This document shows, piece after piece, positions 36,510-45,303 of a DNA stretch of 64,000 bases. This DNA comes from Kaistia geumhonensis (GTDB taxonomy: Bacteria > Pseudomonadota > Alphaproteobacteria > Rhizobiales > Kaistiaceae), in the NCBI RefSeq assembly GCF_030815145.1, contig NZ_JAUSWJ010000001.1, positions 3,038,001 through 3,102,000 of the forward strand, written 5' to 3'. The position numbers and the translations under genes were made by a program. Under the pieces are notes generated by a model. It saw nothing but the letters and a program-made list of their open reading frames with translations, ran no database searches and was not told the DNA's origin. Position 1 is the stretch's first letter; each line of letters begins with the position of its first letter.

Positions 36510-37193
36510 TTGGCAAGCGAAGGCATTACATCGGCGGACGCAGAGGACATGTCGCGACCGCGCTCGGCATCGACTCTGCTGGGCAAGCTGGACGAATTGA
36601 TCGATGGCGAAAGGATATCGGTCGGCGCGATGAGCGATGCGCTGGGGCGCTCTGGCCTCGGCATCACGATCCTGATGCTGGCGCTGCCCTCCTTCATTCC
36701 CATCCCGGGCCTGCCCACAGGCTTCGTCTTCGGGACGGCCCTCGCCATTCTCTCGCTGCAGGTGCTGACCGGCGCCGACAAGCTGATCCTGCCGGGCTGG
36801 ATCCGCAGGTTCAGCATGCCGCGCGATCCGGTCGTTCGGGGCGGCGCGTTCATCGCGCCCTGGTTCCGCAAGATCGAGTGGATGCTCCGGCCCCGCCTCA
36901 GCGGGCTGTCGGGACGGCGCGCGCAGCTTATTCTGGCTCTGCCGATCTTCGTCCATTCCGTGATGATCCTGCTGCCGATCCCGCTCGGCAACCAGCTGCC
37001 GGCGCTAGCGGTCATCGCTTTCGCTTTCGGCTTCATCGAGCGCGATGGCGTCGCGATCCTGGCCGGCGCCATCATCTCGGTCCTCGCTCTCGCCTGGAAC
37101 GGGGCAATCATCTTCTTCGGCGCCGAGCTCAGCATCTTCCTCTGGGGCTGGGGCGCAGGCATGATCGAACGGCTCGGCTTCGGCACGGCCTGA
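36510..37193 (+). CDS. ExoD family exopolysaccharide-synthesis protein
   Basis: 227 residues from the TTG at 36510, which has GGAG six bases upstream within GGAGAAGGAT; ATG 36549 (214 residues) is the alternative. An N-terminal helical part, LLGKLDELIDGERISVGAM, is followed by the conserved LPSFIPIPGLPTGFVFG region, a central FSMPRDP...FRKIEWMLRPR block and four membrane helices. Rhizobial ExoD is needed for normal exopolysaccharide production and alkali tolerance, with an unknown biochemical role. No other exopolysaccharide gene adjoins it. A proline-rich membrane protein follows on the same strand. Confidence 0.85.
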   Translation: MASEGITSADAEDMSRPRSASTLLGKLDELIDGERISVGAMSDALGRSGLGITILMLALPSFIPIPGLPTGFVFGTALAILSLQVLTGADKLILPGWIRRFSMPRDPVVRGGAFIAPWFRKIEWMLRPRLSGLSGRRAQLILALPIFVHSVMILLPIPLGNQLPALAVIAFAFGFIERDGVAILAGAIISVLALAWNGAIIFFGAELSIFLWGWGAGMIERLGFGTA

Positions 37194-37259
37194 GGGGCTC
37201 GATGGTCCCGCTTCCGCGTCGCCGCCCGATGCGCATCTGACCGGCAGCGGAGCCGCGCC

Positions 37260-37769
37260 TTGTTCGATCTCATCCGGCTGGCCTTTCTCTACTGCCTCTT
37301 CGGGGCCGGGATCCTGTTCGTGCAGATCAACAACACGCCCTGCCGCGCCCCCGTCGTGCTCGACGACGGCGCGTCACCGCCACTCGGTCCGCCGATCGAC
37401 CTCATCCGGCTCGGGGCCGACCGCGACTATGCGATGCGCCTCGGCAAGGCGGTGGTCTTCTGGCTGCCGCGGCTCGTCGATCTGGTCGGCATCCGCGGCA
37501 TGCCGTTTCCGGACTATCTCTTCGGCTCGGTCTGTCGCTCGACGGAGGCACAGCCACCACCCGCCGCGCCGATGCTTCCGGTCGTGCCGCAGCTTCCCGC
37601 CGTCCCGCAGTCCCCTGCCGCCACGCAGGCTCGGGCGCCCGTGCAACCGCCAGTGCCGCCGGGACGTCTGGCGCAGCCGCAGCCCTATGCGGCCCCGATG
37701 CCGCAACCGCCCCTTCCGCCGGAACCCCTGCCGCCGCCCACGCCTCTGCCGCGTCCGCGCGGGGGCTGA
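37260..37769 (+). CDS. hypothetical membrane protein with proline-rich tail
   Basis: 169 residues if read from the TTG at 37260, with GGAG about eight bases upstream. I do not recognise a family. The N-terminal 20 residues form one hydrophobic segment. Residues 30-90 are mixed and contain two cysteines (C28 and C92), and the last 75 residues are mostly Pro, Ala, Gln and Val in PxP-type repeats. It could be a single-pass protein with a periplasm-spanning extended tail. The base composition matches its neighbours and the stop lies 11 bases from the convergent cyclase gene. Confidence 0.5.
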   Translation: MFDLIRLAFLYCLFGAGILFVQINNTPCRAPVVLDDGASPPLGPPIDLIRLGADRDYAMRLGKAVVFWLPRLVDLVGIRGMPFPDYLFGSVCRSTEAQPPPAAPMLPVVPQLPAVPQSPAATQARAPVQPPVPPGRLAQPQPYAAPMPQPPLPPEPLPPPTPLPRPRGG

Positions 37770-37780
37770 CGGGGACGGCG

Positions 37781-39235
37781 TCAGGCCATCTGGTAGAAGG
37801 CGCGCTTCGCCTCGTACATGAGAGCGTCGGCTCGCCTGGCGACATCGTCGAGACGCTCGCCGGGACGTCCGGTGGCGGCGCCCATCGAGAGGGTCAGCGG
37901 CAGGTTCGAGTAGAACTGGTTGTTGATGTCGACGAGCCGATGCACGCTGTCGATCATGGTCTCGGCATCGCGCTCGTCGGCGCCGGGAAGGATGATCGCG
38001 AACTCGTCGCCGCCGATCCGGGCCGCATGGGCCGGCTTCTCGACGATCTTGCCGAGGACTTCGCCGACGCGTCGCAGCAATTCGTCGCCCGCCGCATGCC
38101 CGAGCCGGTCGTTCGTCTCCTTGAGACCGTTGAGATCGGCCATGATGATGGTCACCGGATAGGGCGCGTTGCGCTGGAGCCGGCTCATCTCGTCGATATA
38201 GAAGGAGCGGTTGTAGAGCTTCGTCAGCGCGTCGTGCTTGCCGAGGAATTCGAGATAGGCTTCCGCGGCCTTGCGCGCCGTGATGTCGGTCAGCGCGACC
38301 TGGACCAGCGACCAGTCCTTCTCATGGCCCGGCAGTACCGAGAACTGCAGCAGCACGTGCAATTCGCGGCCGTCCAGCGTGTAGTTCACCACTTCGCGCA
38401 ACTGGAACAGCTTGCCGTTCCACAGGTCGATCAGCTGCTCGCGGAAGTTCGGCTCCATATTGTCCCGGAAGACGTCCGAGAGGCGGTGGAGCAGCGTCGG
38501 CTTGTCGGGCGCGGCGAAGAGCTCGAGCGTGTGGCGGTTCACGTCGATGACCCGGATCTCGCTGATGCAGCGCGTGACGAATTCGGGATGCACGTCGGTG
38601 AAGATGCGGAAATCGACGATGCCGCGCATCCTGAGATCGTCGAGCAGCAGCTTGACGGAGCTGAAATCCTCGACCCAAAGCGAGACCGGCGAATGGTCGA
38701 ACAGCCCGCGCGCATAGGCCTCGCTGGCGGCGAGGCTGCGGCGCGCGCTCTCGCGCTCCGTCACGTCCTCTGTCGATACCAGGACACGGGCCCAGCTGTC
38801 CTCCGAGCCCGGCAGCACCGTACCCTTGAGCTGGATGTCGAGCCGCTCGCCCGTCAGCGTGTAGTTGACCGTGGTGCTGGCGAAGTCGCGCTCGCCGTGC
38901 CAGAGCCGCTCCAGTTCGCCGATATGCGCCTCGAACATCGCGTCGCGGAACACGCTTGGGAGCGAGCCGCGCAGCGTCTCCACGTCCGGCGCCCGGTAGA
39001 GCTCCAGAGTCTTGCGATTGACGCCGACGAGACGGATCCGGCTGGTGCAGGCCTGGATGCGCGACGGGTCGGCTCGAAGAAAGCCGACGATGTCGGTGAC
39101 GCCCGCAGCGCGCCATTCGTCGAACAGAGTGCGGAGTGCGCTGTAATCCTCGAGCCAGAGCGGGATCGGCGCCAGATCGAACATGGAATGATCGTCGGAA
39201 GACACGGCCATGTTCCGGTTCTCGTCGCTCCGCAT
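37781..39235 (-). CDS. diguanylate cyclase with two tandem PAS-like sensor domains
   Basis: 484 residues. Two repeats of about 150 residues precede the catalytic domain. Repeat 1 (about 23-165) opens PIPLWLEDYSALRTLFDEW and repeat 2 (about 182-325) opens SPVSLWVEDFSSVKLLLDD. Both contain a (R/I)LVGVNRKTLELY-like strand and end in a TDITAR-type PAC boundary. The C-terminal GGDEF domain (about 330-484) has an intact RIGGDEF at 406-412 and DALTKLYNR at its start, so it should make cyclic di-GMP. The product-inhibition site is degenerate (E399, A402 in place of RxxD). No transmembrane helix is seen. Confidence 0.9.
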   Translation of the reverse strand: MRSDENRNMAVSSDDHSMFDLAPIPLWLEDYSALRTLFDEWRAAGVTDIVGFLRADPSRIQACTSRIRLVGVNRKTLELYRAPDVETLRGSLPSVFRDAMFEAHIGELERLWHGERDFASTTVNYTLTGERLDIQLKGTVLPGSEDSWARVLVSTEDVTERESARRSLAASEAYARGLFDHSPVSLWVEDFSSVKLLLDDLRMRGIVDFRIFTDVHPEFVTRCISEIRVIDVNRHTLELFAAPDKPTLLHRLSDVFRDNMEPNFREQLIDLWNGKLFQLREVVNYTLDGRELHVLLQFSVLPGHEKDWSLVQVALTDITARKAAEAYLEFLGKHDALTKLYNRSFYIDEMSRLQRNAPYPVTIIMADLNGLKETNDRLGHAAGDELLRRVGEVLGKIVEKPAHAARIGGDEFAIILPGADERDAETMIDSVHRLVDINNQFYSNLPLTLSMGAATGRPGERLDDVARRADALMYEAKRAFYQMA

Positions 39236-39319
39236 CGGCCGCTCATGTCTGCCGCGGCCGAATGAACAGAATCCACGTCAGCCGACTCGCTGCCGGGCAA
39301 TGATCCTGAAGGCGCGTGG

Positions 39320-39347
39320 TAAATAGACTGTCGATCTAGCCTGTCAA
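39320..39347 (-). promoter_or_regulatory. sigma-70-type promoter for the diguanylate cyclase gene
   Basis: On the minus strand, TTGACA at 39347-39342 and TATTTA at 39325-39320 are separated by 16 bases. Transcription would begin near 39312 and leave a leader of about 75 bases before the ATG at 39235. The -35 is a consensus match; the -10 is four of six. Confidence 0.55.
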
Positions 39348-39460
39348 TGGCGAAGAGGCATCGCCGGGGGCAGGCGCAACGCTCCGCATCGGCCTTTTCT
39401 CGCGCGCGTCTCCGGCGCGCCACGCCGGCGGTCTCCGCATCGCAGGCCGACAAGAACAAA

Positions 39461-39483
39461 GTGCCGGGACAGGGTCCCGGCAC
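39461..39483 (-). terminator. Rho-independent terminator of pyc
   Basis: A perfect 9-base-pair stem, GTGCCGGGA with TCCCGGCAC, around a five-base loop. On the minus strand it starts 25 bases after the pyc stop and is followed by TTTGTT, a short U tract. Confidence 0.8.
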
Positions 39484-39507
39484 ATGTCTTCCGGTTGGGT
39501 TTGGCAC

Positions 39508-42500
39508 TCAGCCCAGAACGACCAACAGATCCTTCGCGTCGATCTGGCTGCCGGCGTGGACCAGCACTTCGGCGATCGTGCCGTCGCGATCGGCGTGGAT
39601 GGCGGTCTCCATCTTCATCGCCTCGATCGAGAGCAGCACGTCGCCCGCCTTGATCGCCTGGCCGGCGCGCACTGCCAGCGTCGAGACGACGCCCGGCATC
39701 GGCGCCGCGACATGATTCGGATTGCCTTCCTCGGCCTTGCGCTTCGCCACGACGGCGCCGGCATTGGCGCGGTCGGGGACCTTCACCACGCGCGGCTGAC
39801 CGTTCAGTTCGAAGAAGACACGGATGAGCCCCTCCTCGTCGGCGTCGCCGATCGCCTGGCAGAGGATGACCATGGTCTTGCCCTTCTCGAGCTCGACATG
39901 GATCTCCTCGCCGACGGGCAGGCCATAGAAATAGACCGGAGTCGGCAGCGCGCTGGTCGGGCCGTAGGTATCCTCGGTCTTAGCGAAGTCGGTGTAGACC
40001 TTCGGATACATGAGGTACGAAGCGAGGGCGAAATCGTCGATGACGCGCTTGCCGGTTTTTTCGGCCGCTGCCTTGCGCTCCGCCTCGAGATCCGCCGCCT
40101 TGATCAGCGAGCCGGGGCGGGCCGTCGACGGTGTATCGCCCTTCAGCGCCTTCTTCTGGATGCCGGCCGGCCAGCCGCCGGGGGGCTGGCCGAGATCGCC
40201 GCGCATCATCTGCACGACGGAATCCGGGAAGGCGATGTCGCGGGCCGGGTCCTCGACATCGGCGACGGTGAGACCCTGGCTCACCATCATGAGCGCCATG
40301 TCGCCGACCACCTTGGACGAAGGCGTCACCTTCACGATGTCGCCGAACATGCGGTTCACGTCGGCATAGGCCTGCGCGACCTCGTGCCAGCGGGTGTCGA
40401 GGCCGAGCGAGCGGGCCTGCTCCTTGAGATTGGTGAACTGGCCGCCCGGCATCTCGTGGAGATAGACCTCGGATGCACCGGCCTTGAGGTCGCTCTCGAA
40501 GGCGACATACTGCGCGCGCACTGCTTCCCAGTAGAAGGAGATGCGGCGGATCGCGTCCGGGTCGAGGCCGGTGTCGCGGTCGGTCCCCTTGAGCGCCTCG
40601 GCGATCGAGCCGAGGCAGGGCTGCGACGTGAGGCCCGACAGGGCGTCCATCGCCGCGTCCACCGCATCGACGCCCGCTTCCACGGCGGCGAGAACAGTCG
40701 CGGCCGAGATGCCCGACGTGTCATGCGTGTGCAGGTGGATCGGCAGGTCGGTCTCGGAACGCAGCGTCGAGACGAGCTTCTTGGCCGCGGCCGGCTTCAG
40801 CAGGCCGGCCATGTCCTTGATGCCGATGATGTGCGCGCCGGCCTTTTCGAGGTCCTTCGCGAGCGACACGTAGTATTTGAGGTCGTATTTCGCGCGGTCC
40901 GGATCGAGGACGTCGCCGGTGTAGCAGATGGCGGCCTCGAGGACCTTGCCCTCCTCGCGCACTGCATCCATCGAGACGCGCATGTTCTCGACCCAGTTCA
41001 GGCAGTCGAACACGCGGAAGACGTCGATGCCGCCGGCTGCCGCCTGCTTGACGAAGAACTTGACGACATTGTCGGCATAGTTGGTGTAGCCGACACCGTT
41101 CGCGCCCCTGAGTAGCATCTGCAGCAGGATGTTGGGCGCCCGCTCGCGGATCATCGCGAGGCGCTCCCACGGGTCCTCGGTGAGGAAGCGCATCGCGACG
41201 TCGAAGGTCGCGCCGCCCCAGCATTCGAGGCTGAACAGGCCCGGCAGGCCGCGGGCATAGCTGTCGGCGATGCCGACGATGTCGTGCGTGCGCATGCGCG
41301 TCGCCAGCAGCGACTGGTGCGCGTCGCGCATCGTCGTGTCGGTGACGAGGGTCCGCGTCTCGGAGCGCATCCATTTCGCCAGCGCCTCGGGGCCATGCGC
41401 CTCGAGATACTGCTTGGTGCCCGGCGCCGGCTCTGCCGCGAAATGCGGGATGACCTTGGCGAGCGCATCGGCCTTCGGCTTCACGCGGCCGCGCGTCTCC
41501 GGATGGCCGTTGACCGTCACGTCGGCGATATAGGTCAGCAGCTTGGTGGCGCGGTCACGCCGGCGCACCGAGGAGAACAGCTCCGGCGTCGTGTCGATGA
41601 ATCGCGTCGTATAGGAATTGTCGCGGAATTTCGGGTGGTTGATGATGTTCGCGACGAAGGTCAGGTTGGTCGCTACGCCGCGGATGCGGAACTCGCGCAG
41701 CGCGCGGTCCATGCGCGCGATCGCCTCCTCGGGCGTCGGCGCCCAGGCCGTGATCTTCTCCAGCAGCGGATCGTAGAAGCGGGTGATCACCGCGCCGGAA
41801 TAGGCCGTGCCACCGTCGAGGCGGATGCCGAAGCCAGATGCCTCGCGATAGGCGGTGATGCGGCCATAGTCCGGAATGAAGTTCTGCTCCGGATCCTCGG
41901 TCGTGATGCGGCACTGCAACGCGTGGCCGTTGAGGCGGATATCAACCTGGGCGGGCACCCCGGACGCGGGCGTGCCGATCGTGGCGCCCTCGGCGATGTG
42001 GATCTGTGCCTTGACGATATCGATGCCCGTCACCTGCTCGGTGACGGTATGCTCGACCTGGATGCGCGGATTGACCTCGATGAAATAGAACTTGCCCGTA
42101 TCGGCATCCATCAGGAATTCGACCGTGCCGGCGCCGTAATAGTCCGCGGCATGGCCGATCTTGAGGCCGTAGTCGGTGAGTTCCTTGCGCTCGGCGTCGG
42201 AAAGATAGGGCGCAGGCGCGCGCTCCACGACCTTCTGGTGACGGCGCTGCACCGAGCAGTCGCGCTCGAACAGATGGACGATGTTGCCGTGCCGGTCGCC
42301 GAGGATCTGCACCTCGACATGGCGGGCGCGCTCGACGAGCTTTTCGAGATAGATCTCGTCCTTGCCGAAGGCCGCCTTGGCCTCGCGCCGCGCCGTCACG
42401 GCGTCCTTGAGCAGCGTTTCCTCGTCGCGGATGACGCGCATGCCACGGCCGCCGCCACCCCAGGAGGCCTTGAGCATCACAGGGTAGCCGATGCGCTTCG

Positions 42501-42948
42501 CCTCGGCCTTGATGAACTCCACATCGTCCGGCAACGGGTCGGTGGCCGGCATGACAGGCACGCTGGCGGCGATGGCGAGGTTTCGCGCCGCGACCTTGTT
42601 GCCGAGCATGCGCATCGTGTCCGGCGAGGGACCGATGAAAGTGATGCCGGCTTCGGCGCAGGCTTCGGCGAATTCGGGGCTCTCGGACAGGAGGCCGTAG
42701 CCGGGGTGGATGGCGTCGGCCTTCGCCTCGCGCGCGATGCGGATGATGTCGGGGATGTTCAGATAGGCTTCGATCGGACCGAGGCCCTTGCCGACCTGAT
42801 AGGCCTCGTCAGCCTTGAAGCGATGCAGCGCGAGCTTGTCTTCCTCGGCGAAGATCGCGACCGTCCTTAGCCCCAATTCGTTGGCGGCGCGGAACACGCG
42901 GATGGCGATTTCCGACCGGTTAGCGACGAGAATCTTCTTGATTGCCAC
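39508..42948 (-). CDS. pyc: pyruvate carboxylase
   Basis: 1146 residues from the GTG at 42948 (GGGGG upstream), giving the family N terminus VAIKKILVANRSEIA; an ATG ten codons earlier is possible. It carboxylates pyruvate to oxaloacetate using biotin and ATP. The biotin carboxylase domain (about 1-450) contains KASWGGGGRGMR and EVNPRIQVEHTVTE. The carboxyltransferase domain (about 530-800) contains TTMRDAHQSLLATR, GVGYTNYADNV and DMAGLLKP. The C-terminal carrier domain has the biotinyl lysine in EAMKMETAI. A single chain of normal length; a strong terminator follows. Confidence 0.96.
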   Translation of the reverse strand: MAIKKILVANRSEIAIRVFRAANELGLRTVAIFAEEDKLALHRFKADEAYQVGKGLGPIEAYLNIPDIIRIAREAKADAIHPGYGLLSESPEFAEACAEAGITFIGPSPDTMRMLGNKVAARNLAIAASVPVMPATDPLPDDVEFIKAEAKRIGYPVMLKASWGGGGRGMRVIRDEETLLKDAVTARREAKAAFGKDEIYLEKLVERARHVEVQILGDRHGNIVHLFERDCSVQRRHQKVVERAPAPYLSDAERKELTDYGLKIGHAADYYGAGTVEFLMDADTGKFYFIEVNPRIQVEHTVTEQVTGIDIVKAQIHIAEGATIGTPASGVPAQVDIRLNGHALQCRITTEDPEQNFIPDYGRITAYREASGFGIRLDGGTAYSGAVITRFYDPLLEKITAWAPTPEEAIARMDRALREFRIRGVATNLTFVANIINHPKFRDNSYTTRFIDTTPELFSSVRRRDRATKLLTYIADVTVNGHPETRGRVKPKADALAKVIPHFAAEPAPGTKQYLEAHGPEALAKWMRSETRTLVTDTTMRDAHQSLLATRMRTHDIVGIADSYARGLPGLFSLECWGGATFDVAMRFLTEDPWERLAMIRERAPNILLQMLLRGANGVGYTNYADNVVKFFVKQAAAGGIDVFRVFDCLNWVENMRVSMDAVREEGKVLEAAICYTGDVLDPDRAKYDLKYYVSLAKDLEKAGAHIIGIKDMAGLLKPAAAKKLVSTLRSETDLPIHLHTHDTSGISAATVLAAVEAGVDAVDAAMDALSGLTSQPCLGSIAEALKGTDRDTGLDPDAIRRISFYWEAVRAQYVAFESDLKAGASEVYLHEMPGGQFTNLKEQARSLGLDTRWHEVAQAYADVNRMFGDIVKVTPSSKVVGDMALMMVSQGLTVADVEDPARDIAFPDSVVQMMRGDLGQPPGGWPAGIQKKALKGDTPSTARPGSLIKAADLEAERKAAAEKTGKRVIDDFALASYLMYPKVYTDFAKTEDTYGPTSALPTPVYFYGLPVGEEIHVELEKGKTMVILCQAIGDADEEGLIRVFFELNGQPRVVKVPDRANAGAVVAKRKAEEGNPNHVAAPMPGVVSTLAVRAGQAIKAGDVLLSIEAMKMETAIHADRDGTIAEVLVHAGSQIDAKDLLVVLG

Positions 42949-43083
42949 CAGAACCCCCGATTCCGATCCACCCGGCATGGCGGACGACCGGCCCGATGTT
43001 AGCGGTTTTGTGCGAGTGCGAAAAGATCAGTCAGTTGCGCTGCACTGCCCACAGATGCGGCAGTTTGGCGTTGCGGAAAAGGA

Positions 43084-45303
43084 CTAGCCTGCCGGCAGCT
43101 CGGCGAGCCGAACCAGGAGGAAGGGCGTTGCGAGCACCATCGCGCGTTCCTTTTCCGTCATGAAGGCGACGGCTTCCGTGGCGGTGTCGGCTTCGGAGAT
43201 CTTTGCGGCGGCGAGCGCTTCGACGGGATCGATCACACCGCGAGGACGTTCCGGAACGCGGTCGACCAGCGCAAGATGGGCGGCGCGCCAGCGTGGGTCG
43301 GCGACGAGATCTGCCATGGACGGCCTGTTGGCGACCGCAGTCTCGTAGACGGGACGAAGCGCCGTCGCGGCGCTCACGATCGGCGGCGGTTGCGCTTCCT
43401 CGGGCGTGCGCAAGAGGCCCATCCGTCTGACGATCCGGCCGACCCGGTTGGAGCCGGTGATGCCGGAGATCGGCACGGCCAGGATGAGGCCGAGCAGTGC
43501 CGGCGCCAGCCACGCGACCAGCACCCAGGAATCGAGCGAGGCGGCGAACAGGAGAGCGAGGCCCGTCAGGACGTGCCAGCGATGGCGGATGACAAGCGAG
43601 CGCAGCGGAACGCCGCCGTCGTCGCGCCGCTGCGGCTTCCAGCCCGAGTCGCGGCCGATCAGGATCGAGACGATGGCGCCGGTGTGGACCAGCATCATGA
43701 TGGGCGCCATCAGCGCGGAGACGAGGATCTCGAAGAAGAAGCTCGCGATGGTGCGGAAGCCGCCGACGGCGCGCCGGGCGTCGCGATCGCGCAGGAAGGC
43801 GATGAGGCCCATGATCTTCGGTGCGAAGAGGACCGCCAGCGTCAGGGCGAACAGGCGGAGGGCGCGCTCGGCATCGATCACCGGCCAGGTCGGGAAGAGC
43901 TGGAACTCGTCGGTGAAATATTCCGGACGGATGAAATGCGCCTGCAGCGACAAGGCGAGGCCCGCGAGGATCAGCAGCAGCCAGAGCGGCGAGGCCAGGT
44001 AGGAGCCGATCCCCGTCAGGAGATGGATGCGGCTCACCCAGTGGAGGCCGCGGGCCGGCAGAACGAAGAGATGCTGCAGATTGCCCTGGCACCAGCGGCG
44101 GTCTCGCACGGCGAGATCGATGATCGAGGGCGGGCTTTCCTCGTAGGATCCGACGAGATCGTCGGCGATGCGGACCGTCCAGCCGGCGCGCCGCAGAAGC
44201 GCCGCTTCCACGAAGTCGTGGCTGAGGATATGGCCGCCGAAGGGCGGACGGCCGGGAAGGTCCGGCAATCCGGCGGCGTCGAGGAAGGCGCGGCTGCGGA
44301 TGATCGCGTTGTGGCCCCAGTAATTGCCTTCGGATCCCGTCCAGAACGAGAGCCCGGCGCCGACGATCGGCCCGTAAACGCGGCCGGCGAACTGCTGCAG
44401 GCGTGCGAGGATCGTGGTGCCGTTGACGAGGCTCGGAATGGTCTGGATCAGTCCGGCGTCGGGATCGCGTTCCATGCGCCGCGCGAGCTCGACGATGGTT
44501 TCCGGCGCCATGAGGCTGTCGGCGTCGAGTACGAGGATATACTCGTAGGCGCCGGCCCAGCGCATGCAGAAATCGGCGACGTTGCCGGCCTTGCGGGCGA
44601 CGTTGCGGCGGCGGCGGCGATAGAAGATGCGTGCCCGATCCCCGAGACGCTCCCGGATCGCCATCACCGCGGCTTCCTCGGCGAGCGCGACATCGGGATC
44701 CGTCGTATCGGCGAGCACGAACCAGTCGAAGGCCTCGCCATGGCCGAGCGCGGCGAGTCCTTCCGCCATGGCCTCGATGCCCGCGAAGACCCGGGACGGG
44801 TCCTCGTTGTAGGTCGGCATCAGGATCGCCGTTCGCGAGGCGAGCGGCCCCGTCGGGCCGACCGGCGGCGCGCCGAGACGGCCGATGATCATTCCGTAAC
44901 CGGCGATGGCGCTGGTGAAGGCCATCGCGATCCAGCCGAAATTGAGCGCGAAGAGGATGAGGACCGCGATCTCGACGGGCGTGAGACCTCCGACCTCCAG
45001 GACCTGCTCCATCTCGTAGACGGCGATGGCGGCCAGCGCGAAGGCGCCGCCAAGCACCGACACGCGCCGCAGGATCGAGGAACGCGAGCGGCGGGGATCG
45101 ACGAAACTCCGGCGGTTGCGGCGGCGAAACCGCCACAACGACTGAACCGGCATGTCGGACGCGACCTCGGGAGGCATGCCCCGCGGTTCGGCGGCCGGCG
45201 GCTTCGGCTTCTCGGCGACAACCGAATCCGGCGGCGGGGGCGATGCGGTGTCCGCGTCCGCCCTCCGTTCCGCCAGAACCTCCGTCACGCCGTTGCCGTC
45301 CAT
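43084..45303 (-). CDS. opgH: periplasmic glucan glucosyltransferase OpgH/MdoH
   Basis: 739 residues. A family-2 glycosyltransferase in the inner membrane that polymerises the beta-1,2-glucan backbone of osmoregulated periplasmic glucans from UDP-glucose. The cytoplasmic catalytic domain has ILMPTYNED, LVLDADSLM and RDRRWCQGNLQHL, the last corresponding to the processive transferase RxxRW-type motif. About eight membrane helices flank it. It is shorter than E. coli OpgH (847) mostly at the termini. Its ATG lies 19 bases inside the end of opgG, so the two are coupled. Confidence 0.93.
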   Translation of the reverse strand: MDGNGVTEVLAERRADADTASPPPPDSVVAEKPKPPAAEPRGMPPEVASDMPVQSLWRFRRRNRRSFVDPRRSRSSILRRVSVLGGAFALAAIAVYEMEQVLEVGGLTPVEIAVLILFALNFGWIAMAFTSAIAGYGMIIGRLGAPPVGPTGPLASRTAILMPTYNEDPSRVFAGIEAMAEGLAALGHGEAFDWFVLADTTDPDVALAEEAAVMAIRERLGDRARIFYRRRRRNVARKAGNVADFCMRWAGAYEYILVLDADSLMAPETIVELARRMERDPDAGLIQTIPSLVNGTTILARLQQFAGRVYGPIVGAGLSFWTGSEGNYWGHNAIIRSRAFLDAAGLPDLPGRPPFGGHILSHDFVEAALLRRAGWTVRIADDLVGSYEESPPSIIDLAVRDRRWCQGNLQHLFVLPARGLHWVSRIHLLTGIGSYLASPLWLLLILAGLALSLQAHFIRPEYFTDEFQLFPTWPVIDAERALRLFALTLAVLFAPKIMGLIAFLRDRDARRAVGGFRTIASFFFEILVSALMAPIMMLVHTGAIVSILIGRDSGWKPQRRDDGGVPLRSLVIRHRWHVLTGLALLFAASLDSWVLVAWLAPALLGLILAVPISGITGSNRVGRIVRRMGLLRTPEEAQPPPIVSAATALRPVYETAVANRPSMADLVADPRWRAAHLALVDRVPERPRGVIDPVEALAAAKISEADTATEAVAFMTEKERAMVLATPFLLVRLAELPAG

